The notes under the pieces are model-generated. The model was given only the letters and a program-made list of their open reading frames with translations. It had not been told where the DNA came from and searched no databases. 64,000 nucleotides of DNA from an uncultured Haliea sp. GTDB lineage: Bacteria > Pseudomonadota > Gammaproteobacteria > Pseudomonadales > Halieaceae. Made by a program: the position numbers and the translations under genes. Each line of letters opens with the position of its first letter. Positions within the stretch are counted from its first letter, which is position 1. Of this stretch, positions 7,249 to 15,698 are shown one piece after another. Location of the stretch: the NCBI GenBank assembly GCA_913061145.1, contig CAJXUQ010000013.1:1-64000 (forward strand), written 5' to 3'.

Positions 7249-7498
7249 CATAGGAGCGTCAATGCGGTCGCGGAGAGCTTCTTCGCGAGTTTGAAGAAAG
7301 AACGCGTGCAGTGGCGGCACTATCAGACCCGCGCTGAGGCACAACAGGACATTCTGGATTACATCGTGATGTTCTATAACAGTCGGCGGCTGCATTCTAC
7401 GCTGCAATACGTCAGCCCGAATGACTACGAATCAGCAGTTGTTGAAATGAAGAAAGCGGCTTAACTGGGTTGTCACAAAATGGTTGACCACTCCAGCA

Positions 7499-8767
7499 AT
7501 GCCAATGTTGAAGATCATCAGTTTCGCAGCTCTTGTGTATATGAGCTCAGCCGCTTCTGCTGACTCAGACGCGGTGAGCGAGGCTGCTGAACTGATCAGG
7601 GTAATGGGTTTGGAGCAGGACTTTGAGCAAACCATGTCTCAGATGCTGGATATCCAGCTGCAACAATATCCAGCCATGGTGCCGTATAGAGATGTTTTGC
7701 TTCAGTTCTACGGGGAGCACATGAGTTTCGAGGCACTGAAACCCGATATTCTGAGACTCTATGCCGAAGCCTTTACCGCCGCTGAGCTCAGGGAGATTCG
7801 TCACTTCTACCAGACGGAAGTGGGTCGGAAGGTGATTGCCACGATGCCGATGCTCATGGCGCAGAGCGCGGAACTTGGATCAGCCCACCTGCAGGACAAC
7901 ATGGGTGAACTGTACGCAATGATCGATAAAGTTGCTGCGGCGCCGCTGCAGGAACCGCGCCCTGAGAATGATGCAGGGCGCAGGCTCCCTGATCGTCAGC
8001 CACCTGATGAACCGTTCCCTGAAATGGCGGAAACAGACCTGTCAGAGCTCGCCCGGGAGGCGATGAGTCCCGCCGAGATTGCGGAAGTGAACAAGCGATG
8101 TGAAGGTTACCGCTATGGCATGCATGGGTATCCCGATGACCAGGCGCTCGCCGTCAAATGGTGCACCCAGTCAGCAGAACTGGACAACCCCTATGGGCAA
8201 TCGATACTAGGCGCCCTGTATTACAACGGGGCTGGCGTGCCGCAGAGTTATCGGGATGCCTTGTACTGGTTTACCCTGGCGGCCAATCGAGGGATGCCTT
8301 ACGCCTCGTTCGTTCTGTTCCAAATGTACCAGCGTGGTCAAGGGACGGAAATCGACCAAGACACGGCGTTTATGTACCTTTCAAGGTCGGCCGAGCTCGG
8401 CGGTGAAGAGGCAAAGAATGTTTTCGCCGAGCTCAAGGCCCAGGTCGCGGTTCCTGATCCCTCGGAGGACGAGATACAGAAGCTTCTGGACACTCAGGGT
8501 GTGGCGAAATTTGCCCCCACGTATCCGCTCGCGGCGCAGGCCTTCGGCATTGAAGGCTATGTGATCGTGGCGTACTGTATTGGTGTAGACGGGCGTCCAA
8601 TGAATATTCGAGTGATTGAGTCTGTCCCCCAGGGGCTTTTCGATGAAGCGTCCATCGCGGCCACGGAAAACTTCCACTATGCACCGACACTGGAAGATGG
8701 TGTAGCGGTTGAAAGGCATGGGGTCCAGAACAAGTTCACATTCAAACTGGATTCCCCCGCTGATTAG
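7499..8767 (+). CDS. Exported DUF2059 - Sel1-repeat - TonB C-terminal fusion protein
   Basis: About 422 residues. Signal peptide at the start (MPMLKIISFAALV…SASA). Residues about 45-125 fit DUF2059 (LKPDILRLYAEAFTAAELREIRHFYQTEVGRKV). Residues about 205-300 contain Sel1-like repeats (A-x-K-W-C-T-Q-S-AELDNPYGQ, then ALYWFTLAANRGMPYA and TAFMYLSRSAELGG). Residues about 330-415 match the TonB C-terminal domain (KFAPTYPLAAQAFGIEGYVIVAYCIG…). There is no TonB membrane anchor. The gene starts 22 bp from the IS3 end, without a visible native ribosome site, so its promoter was probably replaced. Likely periplasmic; partner unknown. Confidence 0.75.
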   Translation: MPMLKIISFAALVYMSSAASADSDAVSEAAELIRVMGLEQDFEQTMSQMLDIQLQQYPAMVPYRDVLLQFYGEHMSFEALKPDILRLYAEAFTAAELREIRHFYQTEVGRKVIATMPMLMAQSAELGSAHLQDNMGELYAMIDKVAAAPLQEPRPENDAGRRLPDRQPPDEPFPEMAETDLSELAREAMSPAEIAEVNKRCEGYRYGMHGYPDDQALAVKWCTQSAELDNPYGQSILGALYYNGAGVPQSYRDALYWFTLAANRGMPYASFVLFQMYQRGQGTEIDQDTAFMYLSRSAELGGEEAKNVFAELKAQVAVPDPSEDEIQKLLDTQGVAKFAPTYPLAAQAFGIEGYVIVAYCIGVDGRPMNIRVIESVPQGLFDEASIAATENFHYAPTLEDGVAVERHGVQNKFTFKLDSPAD

Positions 8768-8877
8768 GTGCTTTTTTGGGTGGTGCCACTGCGGCATAAG
8801 GCAATACCTTCGTGATCAATCATCGCGGTTGCCGCACCGAGGAAAAATTGCAGAGACAATTCGATGAGGCATAAGCC

Positions 8878-9270
8878 ATGAGGGCAAGTTGCTTGTGTGG
8901 TGGTATCAGGTTCGAGATTGAGGGTGATTTCGTGTACGCCGGCTACTGCCACTGCAGTGAATGCCAGAAATTCTCTGGCTCGGCCAACTCGGTGTTTGGC
9001 GGCTTGAAAAAAGAGCAACTAACCGTCGTTCAGGGTAGAGAGTTGATGAGCTACTACGTCAAGTATCCCGGTTCCCACGTGGCCTTTTGCAGCCGTTGCG
9101 GTTCCTGCCTCTTGAGCGAAAAGGTCGACTGGGATACGACCAATATTCGCCTGGGCCTGCTGGATGACGTGCCGACGCAGGAGCCGGACTTTCATGTGTA
9201 TGTCGCATCCAAGGCGCCCTGGCATCATTGGCAGGATGATTTGCCAAAGTACGATGAGCTGCCCGAGTAA
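8878..9270 (+). CDS. GFA family (glutathione-dependent formaldehyde-activating fold) protein
   Basis: 130 residues, full family length. The zinc-binding cysteines are visible: CLCGGI near the start, CHCSECQKFSGS at about residues 25-36, and FCSRCGSCL at about 74-82. The fold is the Mss4-like beta-tent; the first members studied in vitro were reported to bind glutathione, but most have unknown substrates. A complete glutathione-dependent formaldehyde pathway is encoded at 35.4-37.4 kb, without physical linkage. A paralogue truncated by the IS lies at 4650. Function inferred only from family. Confidence 0.85.
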   Translation: MRASCLCGGIRFEIEGDFVYAGYCHCSECQKFSGSANSVFGGLKKEQLTVVQGRELMSYYVKYPGSHVAFCSRCGSCLLSEKVDWDTTNIRLGLLDDVPTQEPDFHVYVASKAPWHHWQDDLPKYDELPE

Positions 9271-9312
9271 GGCCGAGTAGACAACCAACCATCGTTAGTC
9301 CAGGCAGCCTGT

Positions 9313-9879
9313 ATGGCAAAATACCGACAGAGGAATGATGTGGCATCACCAACGAGTGCGCTCGCGGTTGTTCAGGGGTCGCATTGCCATCTGGAGGGGA
9401 CCCTCCAAGCGGTTCAGGCGGCTACTACAGAGATGCACCGCCTGGGTATAGCGCAATGGGATGACGAATACCCGAGCAGGGAAGTCCTTGCCGCCGCGGT
9501 GGAAAACGGCTCCCTGTTTCTGTGTGTGCAGGAGGGTACCGTGGTCGTGGGGGCTGGTCTGGATGCTGTGCAGCCACCGGAGTACGCGTCGTGCAATTGG
9601 CGTCATGGCGGGGCCGCCCTGGTGGTGCACCATCTGGTTGTGCATCCGGACTATTGGCGAATGGGTTATGCCGGGCGTTTCATGGAGTTTGCCGAGCGCT
9701 ACGCCAGCTCCCTTAAGCACGATGCTATGCGCCTGGATGCCTACTCAGCCAATACGGCTGCACTCTCACTGTATCGCTCGCGCGGCTATCGGGAGGCGGG
9801 TGAAGTGGTGTTCCCGCGGAGAAGTCGTCCTTTTATCTGTTTCGAAAAGACGCTGGTTCACAGTGAGCGCGAGGGATAG
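9313..9879 (+). CDS. GNAT family N-acetyltransferase
   Basis: 188 residues. After a non-conserved N-terminus of about 30 residues comes a GNAT fold: a substrate-side helix (ATTEMHRLGIAQWDDEYPSREVLAAAV), strand LFLCVQEGTVVVGAGLD, then HHLVVHPDYWRMGYAGRFMEF, the acetyl-CoA loop in a slightly relaxed form, and LDAYSANTAALSLYRSRGY, the typical C-terminal N-x-x-A-x-x-x-Y motif. The substrate is unknown. It ends two bases before the next GNAT gene, so the two are translated from one transcript. Confidence 0.85.
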   Translation: MAKYRQRNDVASPTSALAVVQGSHCHLEGTLQAVQAATTEMHRLGIAQWDDEYPSREVLAAAVENGSLFLCVQEGTVVVGAGLDAVQPPEYASCNWRHGGAALVVHHLVVHPDYWRMGYAGRFMEFAERYASSLKHDAMRLDAYSANTAALSLYRSRGYREAGEVVFPRRSRPFICFEKTLVHSEREG

Positions 9880-9881
9880 TC

Positions 9882-10337
9882 ATGCAGATCAGGGAAGACG
9901 ACCTCACCGCCAGTGACGTGATCGCACTGCTGCAGGAGCATCTGCGCAACATGCACGAATGGTCCCCGCCAGAGAGCGTGCATGCGCTGGACCTGGAGCG
10001 GCTGAAGCAGCCAGAGATCACGTTCTGGACGGCCTGGGAGAACGGGCTCTTGATGGGTTGTGGGGCGTTGAAGGAAATCGATCTCACGCACGGAGAGATC
10101 AAATCGATGCGAACGCCCTCGGCGAGGCGCAGGCGCGGTGCCGGGCGTGTGCTGCTGCAACACATCATCGCCGTTGCGCGACAGAGGGGCTATCGCCTGC
10201 TCAGTCTGGAGACCGGCAGTCAGCCCGGTTTCGAGCCCGCGAGAAAACTCTATGAGAGCCATGGGTTCATCTACAGTGGCCCCTTTGCGGGATATGAGGA
10301 TGACCCCCACAGCCAGTTCATGCAGCTCAGGCTATGA
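9882..10337 (+). CDS. GNAT family N-acetyltransferase
   Basis: 151 residues. GNAT features: strand TFWTAWENGLLMGCGALKEI, then EIKSMRTPSARRRRGAGRVLLQHII, which contains the CoA loop (R-R-R-G-A-G), and LSLETGSQPGFEPARKLYESHGFIYSGPFAGY at the C-terminus. The closing 'F-x-x-Y-x-x-D-P-x-S' pattern resembles putative acetyltransferases of the YsnE/Atu type. It directly follows another GNAT with a 2 bp gap. Substrate unknown. Confidence 0.85.
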   Translation: MQIREDDLTASDVIALLQEHLRNMHEWSPPESVHALDLERLKQPEITFWTAWENGLLMGCGALKEIDLTHGEIKSMRTPSARRRRGAGRVLLQHIIAVARQRGYRLLSLETGSQPGFEPARKLYESHGFIYSGPFAGYEDDPHSQFMQLRL

Positions 10338-10367
10338 GCGGCTTGGTAAAGAGCCTGTCTGGCGCTG

Positions 10368-11060
10368 TCAAGCACGCAGGTCTTCCAGCGTCCGGCCCAC
10401 GCGTTTCACGTCCTGCTCGTGGGCCTCATCGCGCCATGTTTCCGCCAACGCAGCAGCGTACCATGCCTGCATGCCGGGCAGGGCCAATACGCGTTTGACG
10501 TAGTCGTTGCAGGCCGTGGACAGCGACAATCGGTATGTTTGCAGTCGGAAAACCACGGGCGCGTAGAACGCATCAACTGCAGAAAAAGCGGATCCGGCGA
10601 GAAACGGGCCGCCGAAGCGCTCAAGCCCCTCCATCCACAGCGAGTCAATGCGCTCAAGGTCGCGTTGCAGGGGGGCGGGTACGTCATGTAATTGCACGCG
10701 GATGCCACAGTTCATGCTGCACACATCGCGCAGCGCCTGGAATCCTGAATGCATTTCCGCGGCAGCGCAGCGTGCCCAGGCGCGGGCAATCCCATCGGCG
10801 GGCCATACGGCAGGCACCTGTTCCGCGAGATACTCGGTGATCGCCAGCGAGTCCCATACGACGGTGTCGCCGTCATGCAGGCAGGGCACCTTGGCGGTGG
10901 GGGAAAAGCTGGCAAATGCGTTGTCCGCGCCGCCGCTGCCAAAGGGCACCAGGCGTTCCCGGAAAGGAATGTCCAGTGCGCGCAACAGCAGCCAGGGCCG
11001 CAGCGACCAGGAGGAGTAGTTCTTGTTGGCGATGTACAGTTGCAGCGTGGTTTTAGGCAT
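10368..11060 (-). CDS. Glutathione S-transferase family protein
   Basis: 230 residues. N-terminal thioredoxin fold starts TLQLYIANKNYSSWSLRPWLLLRAL, with the SSWSLR serine/arginine stretch typical of bacterial zeta-like GSTs. FSPTAKVPCLHDGDTVVWDSLAITEYLAE gives the cis-proline (V-P) and the glutathione-binding D-S pair. The helical C-terminal domain covers residues 95-225. Its start overlaps the stop of the upstream LysR gene (TAATG), so both are on one transcript. Likely a detoxification enzyme; substrate unknown. Confidence 0.88.
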   Translation of the reverse strand: MPKTTLQLYIANKNYSSWSLRPWLLLRALDIPFRERLVPFGSGGADNAFASFSPTAKVPCLHDGDTVVWDSLAITEYLAEQVPAVWPADGIARAWARCAAAEMHSGFQALRDVCSMNCGIRVQLHDVPAPLQRDLERIDSLWMEGLERFGGPFLAGSAFSAVDAFYAPVVFRLQTYRLSLSTACNDYVKRVLALPGMQAWYAAALAETWRDEAHEQDVKRVGRTLEDLRA

Positions 11061-11974
11061 TAGTGCACCTCGGTCAGGGCCCTCAGCAGCGTTTCCACCA
11101 CTCTGCTGGGCGGCGGCGACTGGCGCAGTATAGCGCTGAACTGGCAGATGTACTGGAAGCGGTCGGTCGCCAGTGCGCGCATGCGCCGTGCGCGCACGAA
11201 GGTCTCGGCATAGTGCTGTGGGAGGTAGCCGAGATATCTGCCTGAGAGTATCAGGTGGGCCACGGCTTCCTGGTCCCAGGCAGTGGCGTCGCGCTGTTGA
11301 CCTCGCTGGCGCGTCACCTCCATATTGGGCGAGTGATAGCCAATGCCCACGTATTTGCTGGAGAGGATCTCGCTGTCTACGAGCTCTTTGCCCGCGCGCC
11401 CGAACAGCGGGTGGCCTGCTCCGCAGTACAGGTACATCTGTTCATTGAATAGTGTGTGGTAGATGAGGCTGCTGGAGGGGCGATGGTCGGGAATGATACC
11501 CAGATGAAAGCGGCCCTCAATGACGCCTCGCTCAATGGCGTTGATTGGCTCTACGTGCACTTGCAGGTGGACACCGGGAGCTCGCTCGTCGAACAAGGCG
11601 AACGCGCGGTCGATGTGACAGGCGGGGTTGGAAGCGGTTTTGTCGAAAATGGCGACAGCAAGTGAGCCGGTCAGGCGCTGGTTAATGTCATTGACGTCGT
11701 GCTGGTAGTCTTCGAGAGCCGCGACCACTTTCTCTGCTGCCTGGTGGAATTGGGCGCCTTCATCTGTCAGGGCGAAACCGCCGCGTCCGCGGCGACAAAG
11801 CGTAAACCCCAACCGTGCCTCCAGGTCCTTGATATGTCGCGAGATGGTAGAGCGGTTGATGTTCAGCTCCAGTTCCGCGGCCGCGAAGCCGCCGCAGGCG
11901 ACCACGGCGCGAAACACCCGCAGCAGGCGCAGATCGTTGTCGGTGACGGTGCCCAGCAGGGCCTTGCGTGACAC
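11060..11974 (-). CDS. LysR-family transcriptional regulator
   Basis: 304 residues from a GTG. Winged helix-turn-helix at residues about 12-70 (LRLLRVFRAVVACGGFAAAELELNINRSTISRHIKDLEARLG), then a periplasmic-binding-protein-like effector domain (90-300). The 5' end faces the transaminase operon at 12102 across 127 bp, so it probably controls that operon and its own GST partner. The shared intergenic region contains an AT-rich palindromic area around 12030-12055, a plausible binding site. Confidence 0.88.
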   Translation of the reverse strand: MSRKALLGTVTDNDLRLLRVFRAVVACGGFAAAELELNINRSTISRHIKDLEARLGFTLCRRGRGGFALTDEGAQFHQAAEKVVAALEDYQHDVNDINQRLTGSLAVAIFDKTASNPACHIDRAFALFDERAPGVHLQVHVEPINAIERGVIEGRFHLGIIPDHRPSSSLIYHTLFNEQMYLYCGAGHPLFGRAGKELVDSEILSSKYVGIGYHSPNMEVTRQRGQQRDATAWDQEAVAHLILSGRYLGYLPQHYAETFVRARRMRALATDRFQYICQFSAILRQSPPPSRVVETLLRALTEVH

Positions 11975-12029
11975 GGTGAAACTCCCTCTGTGAGCTGTCT
12001 GTAAAGTTTCATCTTAATGAATCTCAAAA

Positions 12030-12058
12030 GCGATAGATAATGATTTATGCATCTGTCA
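12030..12058. promoter_or_regulatory. Candidate LysR operator in the divergent promoter region
   Basis: The only AT-rich palindromic stretch between the divergent LysR and transaminase genes contains GATAATGATTTATGCATC, with overlapping inverted repeats of the T-N11-A kind. Placement fits a LysR site; the exact half-sites are not certain. Confidence 0.3.
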
Positions 12059-12101
12059 CGAGGGCCTAGAATGCCTGCAAATCACTTGGGGACCTTACAC
12101 C

Positions 12102-13439
12102 ATGACCGCCATGCCCGACCGTCACAGACTCACCCGCGAGCAGTTGGAAGCGCACTGGATGCCCTACACAGGGAATCGCCAGTTCAAGCGCGACCCGCGC
12201 ATGATCGTGGCGGCAGAAGGTGTCCACTTTATCGATGACAACGGTCGGCGGATACTTGATGGGCTGTCCGGTTTGTGGTGCAGCGGGGCAGGGCACAACC
12301 GTCCAGAAATCGCTGAGGCCGTGCAGCGCCAACTGCTCACTCTGGACTACGCACCTGCCTTTCAGTACGGGCACCCCGGAGCCTTCGAATTGGCCAACCG
12401 CGTTAAAGCCCTCACGCCCCCGGGGCTGGACTATGTGTTTTTCACCAACTCCGGCTCGGAAGCCGCCGACACGGCGCTGAAAATGGCCCGCGCCTACTGG
12501 CGGTTGAAAGGGCAGCCCGCGAAGACCCGGCTGATCGGGCGCGCCAAGGGTTACCACGGGGTCAACTTTGGCGGCATCTCGGTGGGAGGCATCGGGCCCA
12601 ACCGCAAACTGTTTGGCCCTGCTGTGGAAGCGGACCACCTGGCACATACCCTGTCGCCGGATACGCTGTTCAGCCGCGGTATGCCGGCGCAGGGCGCCGC
12701 GCGTGCGGACGAGCTGCTGGAGCTGATTGCCCTGCATGACGCCAGCAATATCGCGGCTGTGATTGTCGAACCGATGGCCGGTTCTGCCGGGGTGATTCCG
12801 CCACCGGTGGGCTACCTGCAGCGACTGCGCGAGCTGTGCACCGCACATGATATCCTGCTGATTTTTGATGAGGTGATTACCGGTTTCGGCCGCTGTGGCG
12901 CAATGACCGGTGCCGACGCCTTTGGTGTCGTCCCCGACATCATGAACGTGGCCAAGCAGCTCACCAATGGCGCCATTCCCATGGGGGCGGTGATTGCCAA
13001 AGCCGAAATTTACGACACCTTCATGGCGCAGGGCGGGCCGGATTACATGCTCGAATTCCCCCACGGTTACACCTACTCGGGCCACCCGGTGGCCTGTGCC
13101 GCCGGGCTGGCTGCCCTGGATATCCTGGAGCGTGAGCAGCTGCCGCAGCGTGTGGCGCGCATGGCGCCATACTTCGAGGCTGCCCTGCACCAGCTGCAGG
13201 GTGCTCCCCATGTCGTGGATATTCGCAACTATGGCTTTGCCGGTGCGCTGCAACTGGCGCATTACCCCGGTGAACCGGCGCGGCGCCCCTTCGAGGTGGC
13301 CATGCGCATGTGGGAAAAAGGGTTTTATGTGCGCTACGGGGCCGACACCGTGCAATTGGGTCTGCCCTTTGTGATTGAAGAGGCCCAGATCGATAGCTTG
13401 CTGGAAGCGCTGGGCGACACCCTGCGCGAGCTGGCCTAG
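12102..13439 (+). CDS. Class III aminotransferase, omega-amino acid:pyruvate type
   Basis: 445 residues, PLP-dependent. It transfers amino groups from omega-amino acids such as beta-alanine, or from amines, to pyruvate. Visible: HWMPYTGNRQFK at the N-terminus, typical of the beta-alanine-pyruvate branch; FFTNSGSEAADTALKMAR for the phosphate-binding loop; IFDEVITGFGRCGAM with the PLP-ring aspartate; and NVAKQLTNGAIPMGAV with the Schiff-base lysine. First gene of a + strand run with a transporter and a CoA-transferase. ATG 12102 is used; another ATG at 12111 is possible. Confidence 0.9.
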   Translation: MTAMPDRHRLTREQLEAHWMPYTGNRQFKRDPRMIVAAEGVHFIDDNGRRILDGLSGLWCSGAGHNRPEIAEAVQRQLLTLDYAPAFQYGHPGAFELANRVKALTPPGLDYVFFTNSGSEAADTALKMARAYWRLKGQPAKTRLIGRAKGYHGVNFGGISVGGIGPNRKLFGPAVEADHLAHTLSPDTLFSRGMPAQGAARADELLELIALHDASNIAAVIVEPMAGSAGVIPPPVGYLQRLRELCTAHDILLIFDEVITGFGRCGAMTGADAFGVVPDIMNVAKQLTNGAIPMGAVIAKAEIYDTFMAQGGPDYMLEFPHGYTYSGHPVACAAGLAALDILEREQLPQRVARMAPYFEAALHQLQGAPHVVDIRNYGFAGALQLAHYPGEPARRPFEVAMRMWEKGFYVRYGADTVQLGLPFVIEEAQIDSLLEALGDTLRELA

Positions 13440-13453
13440 CGCGCACCGCGCAT

Positions 13454-14431
13454 TTGCCTGCTGTGCCGGACCTCAACCTGTGGCAACTCACCCTGACCGC
13501 AGCGGCCGTGAGCCTGCCCACCTTTGGCTGGGTGATGCTGGGCCTGGTGCTGCGCTTGCTGGGCTGGCTGCAGCCGCGCCATGTGCAGGCCATCTCGAAG
13601 TTCGCTTTCAACGCGGCGCTCCCCTTGCTGCTGTTTATCAGCGCCGCCGGGGTGGATTTTGCCGCCATGGGCGGCGCCAATTACCTGCTCGCGGGGGTGC
13701 TGGCAACGGTGCTCACCCTGTGCCTCAGCTGGATCTATGCACGCTGGCGGGGCTTTGCGCCGCCAACGCTGGGCGTGTTTGTGCAGGCCGGCTTTCGTTC
13801 CAACCTCGCGATACTTGGCTTCGCCCTCTGCCATGCAGCCTACGGCGATCAGGGGCTAAGCCTTGCGGCATTGCCGGTCGCGGTGATGACGGCGCTCTAT
13901 AACGCGCTTGCGGTTTGGGTACTGCAGGTGACGCACGGAGGCAGCCGCTCTCTTGGTGGGCTGCTGGTTGGACTGGTGCGCAACCCGCTGCTGCTGGGTA
14001 TTGGCGCAGGCATGTTATATGCAGTATCCGGCATACCACTGCCGGGTTTTACGCCCGTTGTCAGTCAGCTGTTGTCGCAGGGTTTCCTGCCGCTGGTGCT
14101 GGTGAGCATCGGCGCTGCCATGCGCCTCTCGTTGCTGCGCAGTGCCGGTTCGGTCACCTGGGAAGCAGCGGGCTGGCGTTTGCTTGTGGGGCCCACCCTT
14201 GGTGTGCTGTTGGCGCTGCTGCTGGGTGTGGCGCCCATGCAGTTGGGCGTGCTTTTTCTGCTGCTGAGTTCGCCGGTGGCCGCGGCGAGTTTTGTGATGG
14301 TGGTAGCGGCGCGGGGCGATGGCACCCTGGCATCCAATATGATTGTGCTCACAACGCTGCTGTCCATTCTCACCGTAACCGCCGGTTTTGCCCTGCTGGT
14401 GGTGCTCGGCCTGGCAGCGGTTCCGCTCTGA
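13454..14431 (+). CDS. AEC (auxin efflux carrier) family transporter
   Basis: About 325 residues with around ten hydrophobic segments, arranged in two halves of five helices, as in the AEC/PIN-like family (members export or import small organic acids). Family marks include the N in ISKFAFNAALPLLLF and the GFRSNLAILGFAL helix. Start is either TTG 13454 or GTG 13463; there is no strong ribosome site because it lies 15 bp after the transaminase stop, suggesting coupling. Probably transports a substrate or product of the neighbouring catabolic enzymes. Confidence 0.85.
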   Translation: MPAVPDLNLWQLTLTAAAVSLPTFGWVMLGLVLRLLGWLQPRHVQAISKFAFNAALPLLLFISAAGVDFAAMGGANYLLAGVLATVLTLCLSWIYARWRGFAPPTLGVFVQAGFRSNLAILGFALCHAAYGDQGLSLAALPVAVMTALYNALAVWVLQVTHGGSRSLGGLLVGLVRNPLLLGIGAGMLYAVSGIPLPGFTPVVSQLLSQGFLPLVLVSIGAAMRLSLLRSAGSVTWEAAGWRLLVGPTLGVLLALLLGVAPMQLGVLFLLLSSPVAAASFVMVVAARGDGTLASNMIVLTTLLSILTVTAGFALLVVLGLAAVPL

Positions 14432-14482
14432 CCTGTGCCACGGGTGTGGGTATAATCCGGGTTTTTGCCTGGGGGAGAAACC

Positions 14483-15688
14483 GTGACAACTGCGACAAGG
14501 CCACTGGAAGGGCTGCGGGTAATAGAACTGGGTCAGCTGCTGGCGGGGCCCTTTGCCTGCACAATACTCGGGTATTTTGGTGCCGAAGTGATCAAGGTGG
14601 AGGCGCCCGGTGGCGACCCCATACGCGGCTGGCGGGTGGTGCAGGACGGCACCTCACTCTGGTACCGCAGCCTGGGCCGCAACAAGAAAAGCGTTACCCT
14701 CGACCTGAAGAGTGAGCGCGGTCGGGAGCTGGTCCTGCAGCTGCTGGACACCGCCGATGTGCTGGTGGAGAACTTCCGCCCGGGAGCGATGGAGGCGTGG
14801 GGGCTTGGCCCCGAGGTAGTGAAGGCGCGTAACCCAGGGCTGGTGTACGCCAGGATTTCAGGCTACGGACAGACCGGGCCCTACGCCAGCAAGCCCGGAT
14901 ACGCATCGGTGACTGAGGGCTTTGGCGGCTTTCGCTACATCAACGGTGAGCCAGGCAAGGCGCCAGTGCGACCCAACATCAGCCTGGGTGACACCGTCGC
15001 AGCACTGCATGCGGCACTGGGTATCACCCTAGCGCTGCTGCAACGCGTTAAGCCGGGCGGCGAAGGGCAGGTGGTGGACGTGGCGCTGTACGAGTCGATT
15101 TTCAACCTGCTGGAAGGCATGGTGCCCGAGTACGACGGCGCCGGCGTGGTGCGCGAGCCCTCGGGCACCACGGTGACGGGTATCGTACCCACAAACACCT
15201 ACCGCTGTGACGACGGCAAGTACGTGGTTATCGGCGGCAACGGCGACTCCATCTTCAAGCGCCTGATGACGGTAGCGGGGCGATCCGATATGGCGGCGGA
15301 CCCGGCGCTCGCGGACAATGCCGGCCGGGTGCTTCACGAGGCGGAGATCGACAAGGCGCTGGGGCTCTGGTGCGGCCAGCATTCCTCGACCCATGTGATC
15401 AATGTGCTGGAGGAGGCCCGCGTGCCGGTGGGCCCGATCTACTCCGTTGCGGACATGCTCAACGACCCCCAGTATCAGGCGCGTGGGCTGTTTGAGCAGG
15501 TGGAGATTGACGGCAAACCACTGAAAATTCCCGCCATCCTGCCGCGCCTCGCCGGGACGCCCGGACGCACGGAATGGCCCGGCGGCGATCTTGGCAGCCA
15601 CAACCGGGATGTCCTGCAGGGGTTGCTGGGCCTGGACGACGACGAGCTGGCGCAGCTTGCCGCGGATGGGGTGATTGCCCCGGGCTGA
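14483..15688 (+). CDS. CaiB/BaiF family (class III) CoA-transferase
   Basis: About 401 residues from a GTG with GGGGGAG upstream; the TTG 18 bases earlier is not needed. It moves CoA between carboxylic acids. Family features: LRVIELGQLLAGPFACTILGYFGAEVIKVEAPGGD at the N-terminus, NKKSVTLDLKSERGREL, and DVLVENFRPGAMEAWGLG, which carries the expected catalytic Asp region downstream (ISLGDTVAALHA). It ends the transaminase-transporter-CoA-transferase operon, suggesting activation of the acid formed after deamination. Confidence 0.9.
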   Translation: MTTATRPLEGLRVIELGQLLAGPFACTILGYFGAEVIKVEAPGGDPIRGWRVVQDGTSLWYRSLGRNKKSVTLDLKSERGRELVLQLLDTADVLVENFRPGAMEAWGLGPEVVKARNPGLVYARISGYGQTGPYASKPGYASVTEGFGGFRYINGEPGKAPVRPNISLGDTVAALHAALGITLALLQRVKPGGEGQVVDVALYESIFNLLEGMVPEYDGAGVVREPSGTTVTGIVPTNTYRCDDGKYVVIGGNGDSIFKRLMTVAGRSDMAADPALADNAGRVLHEAEIDKALGLWCGQHSSTHVINVLEEARVPVGPIYSVADMLNDPQYQARGLFEQVEIDGKPLKIPAILPRLAGTPGRTEWPGGDLGSHNRDVLQGLLGLDDDELAQLAADGVIAPG

Positions 15689-15698
15689 GCAGTGCGGC

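Larger units (their letters stand above)
5973..7261 (+). mobile_element. IS110-family insertion sequence inside orfB
   Basis: The boundaries follow from rejoining orfB: the left junction reads GGGA-CA-CTCAG (core CA at 5973-5974) and the right junction reads GCGT-CA-ATGCGG (core CA at 7260-7261), so the original target was GGGACAATGCGG and a CA dinucleotide is shared. Length is about 1.29 kb. There are no terminal inverted repeats, as is normal for the IS110 group. A single DEDD/serine transposase gene is preceded by a 210 bp non-coding leader that encodes the predicted bridge RNA. Confidence 0.9.
5299..7464 (+). pseudogene. IS3-family transposase OrfB, interrupted by the IS110 element
   Basis: DDE integrase (rve) subunit. 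The left part (5299-5973, 225 codons) contains the HTH_21 domain and the first two catalytic acidic residues, in VTDITYIW and VHSDRGSQY. It stops being OrfB after GDCWD, exactly where the inner element begins. The right part (7261-7464) resumes in frame with NAVAESFFASLKKERV, carrying the third catalytic residue, Glu, and runs to the TAA at 7462-7464. Joining the parts gives an apparently perfect 292-residue OrfB, so excision of the IS110 element would restore the gene. Confidence 0.9.
4962..7477 (+). mobile_element. IS3-family insertion sequence, itself split by an IS110-family element
   Basis: The outer ends are near-perfect terminal inverted repeats: TGTGACCAACCCAGTTAAG at 4962-4980, and the complement of the right end (read from 7477 to 7460) gives TGTGACAACCCAGTTAAG, one C shorter. 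Inside lie orfA, a -1 frameshift signal and orfB in the IS3 layout. Removing the inner element leaves about 1.23 kb, the normal IS3-family length. I could not find a matching 3-4 bp target duplication outside the ends, so the flanks may have rearranged. It cuts the GFA gene on the left and sits 22 bp from the next gene on the right. Confidence 0.85.

Noticed and set aside
4955..7490. A target-site duplication for the IS3 element
   Set aside because: Flanks (…TGG-A before 4962, AAA-TGG after 7477) share ATGG only if the ends are shifted away from the inverted repeats, so no duplication is claimed.
12066..13355. A 429-codon minus-strand frame
   Set aside because: It lies fully antisense to the omega-transaminase, whose PLP motifs are intact; the frame has no ribosome site or recognisable protein.
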